Assembly (NCBI GenBank): GCA_016508695.1
Contig: VNKQ01000011.1
Span: 434,001-498,000 of the forward strand
DNA: 64,000 nt
Source: Hyphodiscus hymeniophilus
Lineage: Eukaryota > Ascomycota > Leotiomycetes > Helotiales > Hyphodiscaceae
Direction: 5' to 3'
Shown piece by piece: positions 46,801 through 57,875 of the stretch. Every line of letters starts with the position of its first letter. The first letter of the stretch is position 1. A model generated the notes under the pieces. It was not told the DNA's origin. It was given only the letters and a program-made list of their open reading frames with translations, and did not search any database. Both the position numbers and the translations under genes were made by a program.

Positions 46801-49800
46801 AGACTCACCGCTCTCATCCATCTGAAAGACTGCAGTGCTCATACTTGTAGAGCAAGGAAAAGTGTCGCTCAAATCACACACGACTTGAAGTTGTTTTCCT
46901 GGCTTATTCGTGATTTCAGTAGATATAACCATATCACCGATGAAAATAGGCATGACTGAGCCCCGAATAGAATGCTGCTGGAATACAGGAAGGCACGCCT
47001 GGATGATGGCATCCAGCGTTGTAGGATGAATGACGTGTGGTTGCAGGAATTTGCCTGGCATGCCTGCAGCAATGTCTGGAACAGTGAGACAGTTTAGAGA
47101 TTGCAAGTTTGACAATCGGGCTTCGTTATTAATCGCAAAACTAGGTCCATATCGATTTCCACTTTGCCCCATCTGCGCATAGAGCTCTTCGTGTGAGACC
47201 ACTTTGGTGCACACTTGACGTGCAATGCTAATCCGAGCAGCATGAGACTTGTGGCCAAATTCAGCCTCACGCCTTTGTTCATTCTCGTCAAGGTCTTTCT
47301 TGGAGATAACTGAAATGGCACCATCACAATGTTCTTGCCATTTACCTTGATCAGAAATAGAGGACACAATAAAGACCCAAGACTCGTCCAATGCAGAATG
47401 ATGGAATGTTATCATTGTCTTCACCGATCTCTGATCTTTGGGCAGTGTTAAAGTCTTCTTGAATGAAACGTTCTTCAGGCAGTAGCCTGTGGGCATTAAG
47501 TCCGGTTGGCGATCCTGACTCATTTGACGCATGGCCTGAATCGCCATTGTCATGTACCCTGCGGCAGGAAAGACAGTAAAGTTATCGACGATATGATCCT
47601 TCAGCCATGGTAGTGTCTCAGTGCTCAACAGTATCCGCCAGCTAGGCTGATTATCTGGAGATGCAAGTACTCGGGAATCTAGAAGGTCATGAGGTGGATA
47701 TTTTCTACACCTATGCTCACGGCTCAATCTTGACTCGGTCCAGTAGGTCGCTGTATGATTCCATTGGTACGATGGCAAATCTTTCAAGACTGCCGGTAGT
47801 GAAGAACTTGAAAACCCGAGTGACGCCGCTCGTGCGATGGCAAGATCGCTCCCGTTCCTGAAGATGACCGATCCCGTATTCAGTAGAGACTCGACACTGT
47901 TCTCGCCACGAACTAACGTAGGGACGTAAGTATATGACAAGCCTTCGACCTGTAAAGTCGCCAGTGTCTGTCTGATTGGTCCAGATAGAGTTTTATGTGG
48001 ACCGATCTCGATTATATTAATAAGAGAAGTCTGTCCCACTTCCTGACACAAGTTCTGCAGAGCATCAGAGCATAAAACCGGCGATAACAGATTATCGACC
48101 CAGTATGAAGACCCAAACCCGTCTAACTTCTGTTTCCCTGTCACGGTAGAAAAGTAACGAATGGAGGGATCAACAGAGCCTACTTCGAGATCTTCAAGCC
48201 GCTCGAGATAATCAGAGCTCACCACATTCATATATGAGAGTGATACGCCGTATCGACGTTGAGCTGTCTTGCAAATACACCATCCTTGTTTAGAGCGCGC
48301 TTGAGATCTGAAATTGCGGTGACGTCCCCCGAGACTGTTGTACTCGACGGACTATTGACACAGGCAACTATTACTCCACGATTGTCGAGTTTCTCAATGT
48401 AAATCTCAGCATCTTTCGTACCAAGTCCAACAGCCATCATAGTTCCAGGTTATTTCATACGTTCCTTTGATAGCTCAGCCAGGAAGCTCCGGTAATATGA
48501 GACACACATTGCGGAACTCTGTGAGATAGCTCCAGTGGCGTACGCCGCTGCTATCTCGCCACTGGAGTGTCCGACTACTGCGCCTGGCTTGAGGTTCCAG
48601 CTCTTTAAAAGATCGCAGAGGGCCAGTGGAACTGCTGTGCTGGCAGGTTGACCATATCTGCTATCATTTAAGCGAGTAGATGTTTCATCCCGAGACAGCT
48701 CTTGGACAAGGCTCCAATCTGCCCCCAATTCCTTCAATATTTGTCCTGAGCGGGTGATTGATCGAGTAAATTCATTGTCCTCAGCAGAGAGAAGATGGTA
48801 CCCCATCCTTGCTGACTGTGCGCCTTGTCCGGTGAAAACGAAGACATTCGTAATTTGGTTTGGCGCCTTGTTCCGCGCCAGATCCATTGTTGCAAGACTC
48901 TGGGCCAGAGACTCAGCATCGTCGGCGACTATGCTAGAACGCCACTGGAACTTGGATCTTCGAGCGGTCAGCGTATAGGAAAGATCATCCAGGTGGACGC
49001 GACCACGTGCTAGATAGGCCCGAAGGTCATCGGCTGCACACTGAAGAGAGTACTCGGACCGAGCAGATATGGTGAATAGACGCGGTATCTTCTTGGCTTT
49101 CCTGGAATCATCGTTGCCGTTGTGCCGTTGGCTTATATCTCCATTGATATATCCATTTATGCCTGCAGTGACATTATGTCAGTAACATCTTATCGAGCTG
49201 AATGTTGGTTACTTACCACTAAGCTTACTTCCGCATTCTAAAACGGCCATAGCATTCGTGCCTCGAAACCCGAAGCTGTTGACCACGGCTTTTCGGCTTG
49301 ATGCCGTCGAAGGCCATGGTGTGAGTGATCGAGTAACCTAGGCGTGTTGTATAGTTAGTAAAACGCAAGATCCATTAACTTGTCAGTAATATAGCTCAAC
49401 TGACTTTCATGTTCCATTGATTTGGTTCCAATCCAGGTTTAAAATTTTCAAGCAGTATGTTGGGAGGAATCAGCCCCTTTTCCATCGCCATGACTGTCTT
49501 GATGAGGCCCGCAGTGCCACTTGCAGCTTCAGAATGTCCAATATTAGGCTTAGTAGCCCCCACGAATATGGGATCTTCGCGGTCACGGCCGTGGCAAAAT
49601 ACGTTGCGGATGGTCTTCATTTCCACTTCGTCTCCAGCCTTGGTGCCTGTGCCGTGGGCCTCTGCATATTGCACGTCGGCAGGAGTGAATGATAGGTTTC
49701 TAAATAAGCTCCGTGCAAGACGCTCTTGGGCTGTTTGGCTTGGAAGCATTATTCCGTTTGTTCTACCATCAGAGTTGGCGCCCGAGCTTCGAATGACAGC

Positions 49801-50830
49801 CCGGATGTTGTCACGGTCACGTATCGCATTATCAAGACGCTTTAGGGCGACCATTCCCACTCCTTCACCTCGCCCGTAGCCATTGCCACGGTCATCAAAT
49901 GTGTAAGACTTACCCTGATCATTAAAGAGTCTGTTACAAACCATTTAGCTGCATCCCACAACTTTTCCGAGAATTTACCCTGTCATTGACATGAGAGCCA
50001 TCTGGTCAGGGGAAAATATCAGATTAACACCTCCCGCCAAAGCCATAGAAGTTTCACCGGAACAGAGACTCTGGCAAGCCAAATGAACGGCAACCAAGCT
50101 TCCAGAGCATGCGGTATCAAGCATGACTGATGGGCCTTGCAAATCGAACACGTAAGAGACCCTGTTTGCCACTAAAGGCCGTGCAATCCCAAGATTGTGA
50201 TACTTGGACAATGAAACTGGATCTTTATGTGCTATCTGTTCGAAGTCGTGGCCGAACATGGCCACTTACGCTAGTTAGCCTTAACTCCTCCACAGATCAT
50301 ACTTCTACGTTACCAAAAATTCCAGTATCCGACCCCTTGAACTCATGCATAGGAATTCCTGCATTCTCAATCGCCTCCCACTAGGTGACGGGGAAGGTCA
50401 GTAATAACTCTTTGGGGAAGGATATGATCACACGACTTGTCTCAAACACCCAAATTCTACTACTCTCGAGATAGTCCCGATCAGGAGATTTTGCTCTCCC
50501 CCGTCAACTTACTGCAGTCTCCAGTACGACACGTTGTTGTGGATCCAATGTTTCTGCCTCTAGCTTCGCTATTCCAAAAAAGCCAGGATCAAAGGCAGCG
50601 ATATTTCGGTCGATGAAATGACCTCCTTTTTGGTTGATAGCACCTGGAGCTTCCGGGTCAGGAAGATAGAACGCTTGGTGGTTGAATCTGTCTGGCGGTA
50701 CTTCTGTCCATCCGCTTCGACCCTCGGCGACGACATTCCATAACTCTTCTGGGCTGTTGGCCCCAGCAGGGTACCGACAGCCCATTCCTATGATAGCGAT
50801 CGGCACTGGCTGTTGAGGGTCGGAAGGCAT
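40824..50830 (-). pseudogene. highly reducing PKS with C-terminal carnitine acyltransferase domain, broken
   Basis: Domain order is KS (DTACSGSL, EAHGTGT, IGHSE), AT (GHSSGE), DH, C-methyltransferase (ETGAGTG), ER (SASGGLGQ), KR, ACP (GLDSL) and a choline/carnitine acyltransferase domain (GEHTMVDGTTF) that would release the product by acyl transfer. In-frame stops lie at 48450-48452, 46504-46506, 46093-46095, 45241-45243, 44260-44262 and 43972-43974, several inside conserved motifs. Frame changes not explained by introns lie near 48232, 42740, 42575 and 41600-41660. Nine introns with good sites (50381-50512, 50265-50313, 49931-49978, 49338-49404, 49163-49216, 43678-43725, 42243-42353, 41930-41982, 40924-40986) remain. 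The DH motif has Asn for Gly and the KR has Gly for its Asn. Homology is otherwise continuous, so loss of function looks recent unless the assembly is faulty. Confidence 0.88.
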
Positions 50831-51746
50831 CGTTGCTAGACCTCTTACTGTTGATCCCAGCTGGGAAGTTTGATCAACGAAATAGAGATTGCAATTTTCA
50901 GTCGAACTCTATCTCCTTCTATAAATCGAAGAGAGCGATAGCCTGTCCAACTGCCTCTCAAGATAGCTGTCCATTTATTATGGCTCGTATCAAGCGCGGA
51001 AAGCGCAACTTGGCCACAGGATGACTGCATGTTCGAGTGCACGAAGTACGAAGGTAGCCCAGAGAGTGGTCACATGGATCCCTTCTGGTTATCCGGGATT
51101 TGGTGGGTGTCACGAATTCCCCACATTCGTATGCACTTCGTACCGGAGTAAACGTCGAGGTCGTAAACTTCCATGCTGATGGCGGAATAATGTACTCCGT
51201 ATGTCGATCTCCACAGTCCCCACGCTCCCCACACTCTTGAACCTGATATCAAGCCACCTACACTCCACTCCCAAGCCCATGAGTGGAGGCAATCCGGCAC
51301 TTTGTCGAATGCCGGGTTCGTACGAGTGGTCCATTTCCCAGTGTACGACGAGCAGGGATGCGGCTGACATACAACTAGTCGGACCGCAAGTAGCAAGCAT
51401 GTTGAATTGAAGATCTAAAAGCCCTTCGAAGGGTTATCTTGGACAGTTTTTGGCTTCGCCGTTAGGTAGGGTCATGCAAGTAAGCCAATACGTGAAATCA
51501 AAACAACCCTACCAAATAGTGTCATTCGTCCATCGTACGATCAGCATCACTACTCCCACTTTGTTCTGGAGACTCGTATGTTTAGATGTGAAATCGAGAC
51601 AGTTTTGATGGACTTCGCACATAGAGTGAGGAGTGAAGTCAAGGGAGAGCTGGGGAGGTATTTGATGCCACCAGGTTACGTAAAGCTGGCTTACTAAGCA
51701 ACAGCGCAAAGGGCTGTCCCAACTACCTAACCTAAACTGCAGTTTA
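50831..51746. other. upstream region of the PKS pseudogene
   Basis: This 0.9-kb region lies between the PKS start and a transposable element. It should hold the old PKS promoter. No gene was recognised. Confidence 0.45.
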
Positions 51747-51754
51747 ATATTTTA

Positions 51755-51795
51755 GGGACGGGCTATTTCAACTTGCTTCCCGGCTAATTCAACTT
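51755..51795 (+). repeat. left terminal inverted repeat
   Basis: This 41-bp end repeat matches the right end without mismatch when inverted. It is directly preceded by one copy of the 8-bp target duplication. Confidence 0.93.
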
Positions 51796-51922
51796 TTCGG
51801 GGGTACACCTAACCACCTCGCTTACTCATACTAATTTGTATGCGCATACAAGGCTGACCTATGTACTGTAAACAACTACAATATATCCTCATTTCTTTAG
51901 CCTTTAACCTTCAGCCTTTAAT

Positions 51923-52177
51923 ATGGAACCACTCAATATTTGCGGCCCTCCCCCACCTATAGCGGTTTATACCGACCTTGAGGCTGGTATACTAAGGGAA
52001 AGGGGGTACAGGGGGGGGATTTCTTCTATATATAAAGACGATTGCCTTGAAAACGCAGCGATAGTTATAGGGAGTATATTGCAAGAGAAGGTAATTGAAG
52101 GGGAAGGGTTTAAAGGTTATACGCAAGATGGGGAGTATGAGTTAGATCCGGATTATGATTTTGATGAGTTAGCATAA
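51923..52177 (+). CDS. 84-aa open frame inside the transposable element
   Basis: The frame starts at an ATG and ends near the right end of the element. It encodes a Pro-rich start (CGPPPPIAVY), a central mixed segment and an acidic end (ELDPDYDFDELA). No transposase motif is seen. It may be a remnant of a transposon or captured host gene. Whether it is expressed is unknown. Confidence 0.3.
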   Translation: MEPLNICGPPPPIAVYTDLEAGILRERGYRGGISSIYKDDCLENAAIVIGSILQEKVIEGEGFKGYTQDGEYELDPDYDFDELA

Positions 52178-52263
52178 TAGTACATATCGCGTACTCTTGC
52201 GCGCATACTAATTAGTATGGTGGGGGAAGCTTCCTAGATGTACACCTGTGGGTAGGGTTAGAC

Positions 52264-52304
52264 AAGTTGAATTAGCCGGGAAGCAAGTTGAAATAGCCCG
52301 TCCC
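52264..52304 (-). repeat. right terminal inverted repeat
   Basis: This is the inverted copy of the left 41-bp end. The second copy of the 8-bp target duplication follows immediately. Confidence 0.93.
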
Positions 52305-52312
52305 ATATTTTA

Positions 52313-53126
52313 CCTCAATATTGTAGGCTGTATGGCTAAATTCCGTAGGAATCTATCTACATTCTGGATCTTCTTCGCTTTCCAACCAACATCAACAACT
52401 TCCCTGTTCCCAATTCAAGCCTCTTTAGCTCCAAGCATGTCCGACAATAAGAGTTGCCCCGCTAATAATGAGATAGGATCATTTAATGCATTCCAACCTG
52501 CACGACTTCGACTGATAATCGATTTTTCCACTCTCCGGCTTTATGAAGCCATTCAGAACCCGTTCTTTTGTTTACCCCTGCTTTAACGGTACCAGAGGGG
52601 ACATTTGTACGCGCGGCAGGACGCGTTCGGCACGAACGAGGAACTCATTGCGTTCATTATGAGATTGTATTTTCTGCCAAAACAAATTCTCACGACTTAG
52701 GAAATCATTCAAATTGATGGTTACAGTACTTAGATATGCGGATAGTACACATTTAGTGGGAGTATTCTTTGGTGACTTTTACTCTTAAATAATGACTGGA
52801 AACATTGCATAGTTCGTAAACAGGCTAATTGAAACGAAAGATGGATCTTTTTGCTAGCATTAAATAGAATGGTCATTGAGCAAATTTACAAAACTTCCTG
52901 AATTGTTTCAACATTGAGGGAATGGGATCAGCGATTGACGAGTGCCGCCAATTCAGAATCTTCACTCGCCTAAGCACGCCCTCCCCTGCTGCACCAGCTG
53001 TCCTTGAAAGTCAATAAATCCGAACCCATTACATCAGAACGTCGTACAAAATAACAACTCCGAAACACAATTGTGAACTATTTAAGTCTAAACGAGAATG
53101 GTCGTTCCATCAAATACATCAAACAT
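52313..53126. other. AT-rich gap, nothing recognised
   Basis: The sequence is fairly AT-rich with no long frame, RNA gene or repeat detected. It forms the 5' flank of the tRNA gene. Confidence 0.5.
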
Positions 53127-53275
53127 GGGCTTGTGGTTTAGTGGGTAAGCTTACAGCAAACCCAATTTCTCCAGATTCCGTTCTAACAGCAATCCAGTAT
53201 AATATTCCCTTAGCATCAGCTCGTCTGCATCGACTTGTCTGGGAATGGTCCAGGGTTCGATTCCCTGCAAGTCCA
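53127..53275 (+). tRNA. tRNA-Ala(AGC) interrupted by two introns
   Basis: Exons 53127..53144, 53198..53215 and 53240..53275 join to a 72-nt tRNA. The acceptor stem is GGGCTTG/CAAGTCC with a G3:U70 pair, the identity mark of tRNA-Ala. The anticodon stem is TTCCC/GGGAA with loop TTAGCAT, so the anticodon is AGC. The T arm is CAGGG-TTCGATT-CCCTG. The A box (TGGTTTAGTGG) and B box (GGTTCGATTCC) are intact. The 24-nt intron after position 37 is in the usual place. The other intron (53145..53197, 53 nt) lies in the D-loop; it starts GTAAGC, has CTAAC 10 nt before its end, and ends CAG, like a spliceosomal intron. Removing it restores AGTGGTATAAT. If it is not spliced the gene is dead. Confidence 0.7.
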
Positions 53276-54561
53276 ACCTGATATGTTTCTTTACTTCTTT
53301 GTTTTTATTTTTTTGTTGTTATTTTTTAGCTGTTTGTTTGTGCGGTGCAGGGGGGTAGACGAGTGGGGACAAACGAAACTCAAGGGCCAAAGTGGATTAC
53401 TTCGAGCCTCTCGGTACTCATCGAGATGCAATCCACAAGATCGGGGTTGCCGAAGTATTGAACCCTGTCACGGATATTGAGGCTCTGTGGAATACTGTCT
53501 TTCGTCAGTGGTAAACGATCCAATTGCTGGGTTAAGGTAGGATGAATATTTTGCTACCTTGTCTTTTTACCATGTGCGACCTCTGCTCTGGACCTCCAAA
53601 GATCTCTGGGAGTTTTCATATTGAGCAGAACCTTGTTCCGACGTCAACTGAGGTGGCCGCACTATGTACGGAGGTACTCTCTCGAACTTTTGCTCCTTCC
53701 TAATCTGTCTCGTCCTCGTGTCTTTGAGATTTAGCTGATATCACGCCCGTTCAGAACCACCGTTGACAGCTCAGAAATGGCTTGCTTTCTGGAGCTGAAA
53801 TCGCGAGGAACAGCCCAGAAGAGACAAATTCGCGAGCCCTCTAGCACGAACCCAGCTACATGGCGCACAGCGCGTTCGCTCACAGGCTACAATCCCCCAG
53901 TTGGATATCATGCGTTCTTCCTAACCCCCTGAATTGAGAAGACCTGGGGCAAGAGGCCGAAGTCTAGCCACTCAGCCACTGTGCCAGCCATCGTCCACTG
54001 CGACGGGCCGCAAAGTACCTGGTCGGCTCAGGACACCACCGAGACCTGGCCCATGGCATTCGGACAGGGGCTCATATCAGTTGTGCCCATGCAAGTAACA
54101 ATATTGGAAGTCTGTGGTATTTGGTCCACCAATCGAGGTGACGAATTGGTGCTCGTTCGTGCAAGGTCACGACCATTTCTAGGGGATCTTGAGAGCATCG
54201 ACCAAACCCAGTCTCCAGATTTTCCGGATTCTACTTCCTGCATTAAAGTACACATTATTGCATTGCAGTGCTCAATGGCTTGACAGACCATGTATGCGGA
54301 CCCCATAAGGTAGCTAGCTACCTTGCGCTCAACAAGGTATGAGCTAGATAAGGTCGAAAAAAATGGATGCATACTCCGTAATGCATCCCCAGCTCCGTTC
54401 ATACCTGACACCTGTACCCTCTCTCTAGCTTGTCTTTTCCCACTAAGGTGAAAGTACTACTTCTCAGCCGCCTTATTAACTAAACATGAACCTCCCCGCA
54501 CGTCAGTTTGAGTTTGTTTCTAAGACATCGGGCGTGTGAGCGGTGCTCGACATCTCCAGCT
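53276..54561. other. intergenic region with tRNA terminator
   Basis: After the tRNA terminator, no gene was recognised up to the next CDS. A minus-strand stretch at about 53945-53990 resembles the 5' half of a class II tRNA but has no matching 3' half. Confidence 0.45.
53302..53314 (+). terminator. T-runs, likely RNA polymerase III terminator
   Basis: Runs of five and seven T on the coding strand lie 27-39 nt after the tRNA 3' end. RNA polymerase III stops at such runs. This supports a tRNA gene with its own promoter and terminator. Confidence 0.6.
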
Positions 54562-55604
54562 ATGCATCTTGGACGAGCGGTCGTGACTGCTATCGCTTTG
54601 ATATCAGGCCGACAGCTCGACCAACTTCTACCGGAATCATTCTGTACTCCTGAATGTCGTAAGTCGAATCAATTGTTTCGGTATCGATATTTTCCAGCCG
54701 GTTGTATGAGCGGTACTGATTTTCTATGGGTAGCACAATGCAAAAGCTCCGTAACATATCCTTTTGACCAAGCAACATTGTGTCAGGCAAACTCGAGCTT
54801 CCTTGTTAATTGTGGGAGCTGTCAGACTTGTATATGGACATATGCAATCGAGAATCCCGATTTGCCAAACATGGGCGCCTTGGAAGCCGGTGTAGAACAT
54901 CTTTTGGACCTATGTTTAAACACAACAGCCAACGATGAAATGGTGGCTTTGCAATCACAGGTTTCCAGGATATCTGAATTGGGAGATGTTCTTTCCAGTG
55001 GTCATATACCGACATCTACATACAGCGAAACAACAATAACGGTAGCGGGGCCTTCAGGGTCATGGACCATCACAGCGGTAGCCAATCCATCTTGGACGAC
55101 GAACCTTTCCACCGCCACTTGGGCTTCGTCCTACTACGCGAGAGAATCTTCAGGCACGACTTTTCGTCTCGCAAGTCGGGCGTTTGTGCTGACAAGTCAA
55201 CAGAGTCCCTACCCAGCGCTGCATCAACGAAGTATAATCCAACAGCGGGCGCACCGACAATCACTGCTGCTCCTGTAGCTCCAAGCGATACATCAGCCGC
55301 AGATGAAAGCGTACAGTCACTGAGTAAAAGCAGGATAACTGGGCCTGTGGTTGGTTCGGTATTGGGAATCGCGACAGTGTTAATCGTGATCTACTTCACA
55401 CGGCGGAAATTCATACTCGACGCTAGGGCAATTGAACCTTCGAGGGATATCAAGGAGATGGATTATATTGCTGATGATTCGGGCGACTCGGTTGGAGAAA
55501 AGTCCCAATCACAATCGGAGATGAGAGAGCTGGAAAATAATGTGATCCACGAGCTGCCAGCTGTGGAGCCTGTTGGATCAGAACTCAGTACCCCGAGGGA
55601 TTGA
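54562..55604 (+). CDS. type I membrane protein with Cys-rich ectodomain, function unknown
   Basis: Exons 54562..54658, 54698..55165 and 55204..55604 give 321 aa. A signal-like N-terminus (MHLGRAVVTAIALISG) is followed by a Cys-rich part with pattern CxxxC...CMSG...C...C...CxxC. Then come a Ser/Thr-rich stalk, one transmembrane helix (GPVVGSVLGIATVLIVIYF) and an acidic cytosolic tail. The two introns are only 39 and 38 nt. The first has a strong GTAAGT donor but leaves the frame open if kept, so it is uncertain. The second has a CTGAC branch site and is needed to join the frames. The layout resembles fungal surface sensors, but no named family is recognised. Confidence 0.6.
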
Positions 55605-56864
55605 ACCATGGGTCCCATCGAAGAATGGCCGCTGCCAATAACACCGTTGCGTGCGCTCTTTGCCATGACGGAGATTCGTGACGAACGAGCTGGCAGCAAT
55701 ATTTCATCACAGCACGAAACCTATTACAATCCTTGAACGAAAGGCATTCAAGATGCTTTGTAGTGATAGTGGCCCTGGGAAATTCCTAGATGACGGACGG
55801 AAAAACCAAAACAGTCCTCAAACAAGCGGGGTCAACTGTCACTAGCAACAACGCTTAGAAGAGCGAGGCTCTGTGAGCAATTGGGCGAGCGTAAATGCAC
55901 CCCTCCAGCCATCCATTTCAAACGAACGTACTCATTCACGCATGGAGGTTTGTGCTCCATCTACTTGCAGATCCTTGAAGTTCTGCAACTATCCAAACAA
56001 CCATCACGATTCCAAGTGTCTCCTAAACGATATCGCAAGTTCAAGCTGGTGTGCTGTATTTCGTTACTGGTAACGACACGCCACGATGATTCTAGGCTGG
56101 TTGAAGAAAATCATCAAATCCGAAACTATGGACCTGACTTGATTGGACTGCGGATAGCAATTTGTGTCAGAGCGCGCCCAAGAGCAGGATAAGTCGTGAC
56201 CGCAGATCGGCGGTTCAGATTATGACAGTGGGTGGAAAGTAGGGTATCGTAAGGGCAAAAACACTCTGTTCAACGGCTGGCGACGCGGGAAAAAAAAGGG
56301 TTGACTACCGGCATGGTATTGCGAGCTCCCCAAGCATTGCAGCGATTGAAGTGAAGAAGAAGGACCTCGTCTCCGCTTTCTAGGTCTCCAGAAGCTTTTC
56401 TAGGCGAGAGTCAACCGAAACAAAACATTTCTAGATCAAGTCCTCTGACTCAGTGATTGGAGTAGTCGAGAAGCGTTCCCACCCTTTGGCTAGCTAGCGC
56501 TTGAGACAGGTAATGGCATTATTGAAGACTCTTATCCGCGAGCAAGCTGTCACCGAATCGATCTCTCCGCGGTAAGAGCAGATCTTGGTGCCTCCCCGAA
56601 GCCTGCAAGACCACTAGCACAAATACTCCCCGGACTTCTATACATGCACGACGGATCGTTGAATCACTTCCCTAACTTTGGCATGGAGTTGTTCAGAATT
56701 GCATCCACGATTCATCAAGTAGCAAAGAGCGGCCAGAGGAACATATGTACAGTATAAAGTGAAAGCAAGTATGTACAGAGAAGTCAAAGACCACGTGCAA
56801 GTTTCCCCAAACAACATCCCTTTGTCGGATCAAGACTGTCCAACAATGTTTCCAAGTCGAGCCT
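55605..56864. other. convergent gap, nothing recognised
   Basis: This 1.26-kb region lies between the membrane protein and cellulase 3' ends. It has no recognisable gene or repeat. Confidence 0.5.
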
Positions 56865-57875
56865 TTACAGACACTGAGAGTAATAGGCATTGCTATAGGT
56901 GCAGGTGCTTCCAGCGGCACACGTCGTCGGTCCAGTATAACCAGTACCTCCACATTGTCCATATTTCGGCGCCGTTCCTGTACCTCCACCCACAGCCGTT
57001 GAGCTAGCCTTCGCCGATGTGCTTGATTTCGCCGAGGTGCTTACTTTCGACGAAGTCGGAGTCGAACTCGGGGCCGCACCCGTGCTCGCATAAGTTGGCA
57101 CAACAGCTGGCCCAGTCGGGGACTCATTGATAGAATCATTCGCTCGGACACATCCCGACTTTGCCGTGAGAGCAGCAGGACACTCGACCTGCTTGAACGT
57201 GACACTGGGATTATCGGCGTTCTCGAACCAGTCGAACCGCCAGTAACAGCCTGGTCGAAGAGCGGCTGGGAAGGCATCGCATTGAGAGCGGGAGGTCAAC
57301 CCGCCGTACTGGGCTCCCCAGCCTGTCGATGGAGTCCCCCACTCTGGAACACATCCATCGAAAATCCCGAATCCTCCTCCTGGCATCTTTCCAGGTCAGC
57401 AGAGTTTCGTTCGGAGGGGTTGCTAACTTACGGCCAAGTCGAACTGGTTCGATCCCAAGTCACCACCGGTATTCGTCGCCTGCACGATCATTGTCTTTCC
57501 GGCAATCGAAGTCGAGGTAAAGGTCAATTGGTAGCAAGCGCAGCACCATGATGCTTCCGTACCGCCTGATATCGTCGTCGCGGCAAAACCATAAGACTCG
57601 GTCGCCGAGATAGCCCACGGCGTTTGACTTGAACACATGTAGGTAGATCCTCCATCGCACCCTGACACGGCGTTGTAATTTGTGATAGGGTTGTCGTTCG
57701 CATCACAGGAAGTGACAGGGTCCGAACCACTGGCCAGAGTAAGCTTTCCTGGCCATCCGCACGATGCTTTACAGCAGTCCCAATATCTTGTCGTGGTTCC
57801 CGAGCCCGAAGCTTGAGCACTTGCTTGGAAGATAAAGGGTAGGAGAGCCAGAAGCGATTTTTTAGAAAGAACCAT
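56865..57875 (-). CDS. GH45 endo-beta-1,4-glucanase with C-terminal CBM1
   Basis: Exons complement(56865..57386, 57432..57875) give 321 aa. A signal peptide of about 20 residues ends in ASAQ. The catalytic domain has [14 protein letters not shown] with Asp33 and [16 protein letters not shown] with Asp146, the two acidic residues of GH45 (spacing of about 111 in known enzymes). A Ser/Thr linker (about 235-285) leads to a carbohydrate-binding module 1 ([18 protein letters not shown], with the four Cys pattern) at the C-terminus. The enzyme is secreted and cuts internal cellulose bonds. A 45-nt intron splits the domain just before MPGGG. Such genes are usually induced by plant cell-wall sugars, but no control site was identified here. 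Confidence 0.95.

Larger units (their letters stand above)
51755..52304. mobile_element. 550-bp hAT-like non-autonomous DNA transposon (MITE-like)
   Basis: The two ends are perfect 41-bp inverted repeats beginning GGGACGGGCTATTTCAAC. Direct copies of the 8-bp sequence ATATTTTA flank the element at 51747-51754 and 52305-52312. An 8-bp target duplication is typical of hAT transposons. No transposase is encoded, so movement would need one in trans. A second pair of inverted subterminal sequences (CATACTAAT types) lies near 51826 and 52205. A small frame of 84 codons lies inside. The identity of both repeats and both target copies suggests a recent insertion. Confidence 0.9.

Noticed and set aside
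40824..50830. RIP as the cause of the PKS stop codons
   Set aside because: One stop fits CAA to TAA, but others (for example a TTG to TAG type change and a GGA to TGA type change) and the frameshifts do not fit C-to-T mutation alone.
40824..50830. Alternative genetic code or stop readthrough in the PKS
   Set aside because: All three stop codons occur in frame and true frameshifts are also present, while neighbouring genes read normally.
53945..53990. Minus-strand stretch like the 5' half of a Ser/Leu-type tRNA (TGGCTGAGTGG A-box-like)
   Set aside because: No B box or matching T arm follows, and only a partial acceptor match was found. It is probably chance or a remnant.
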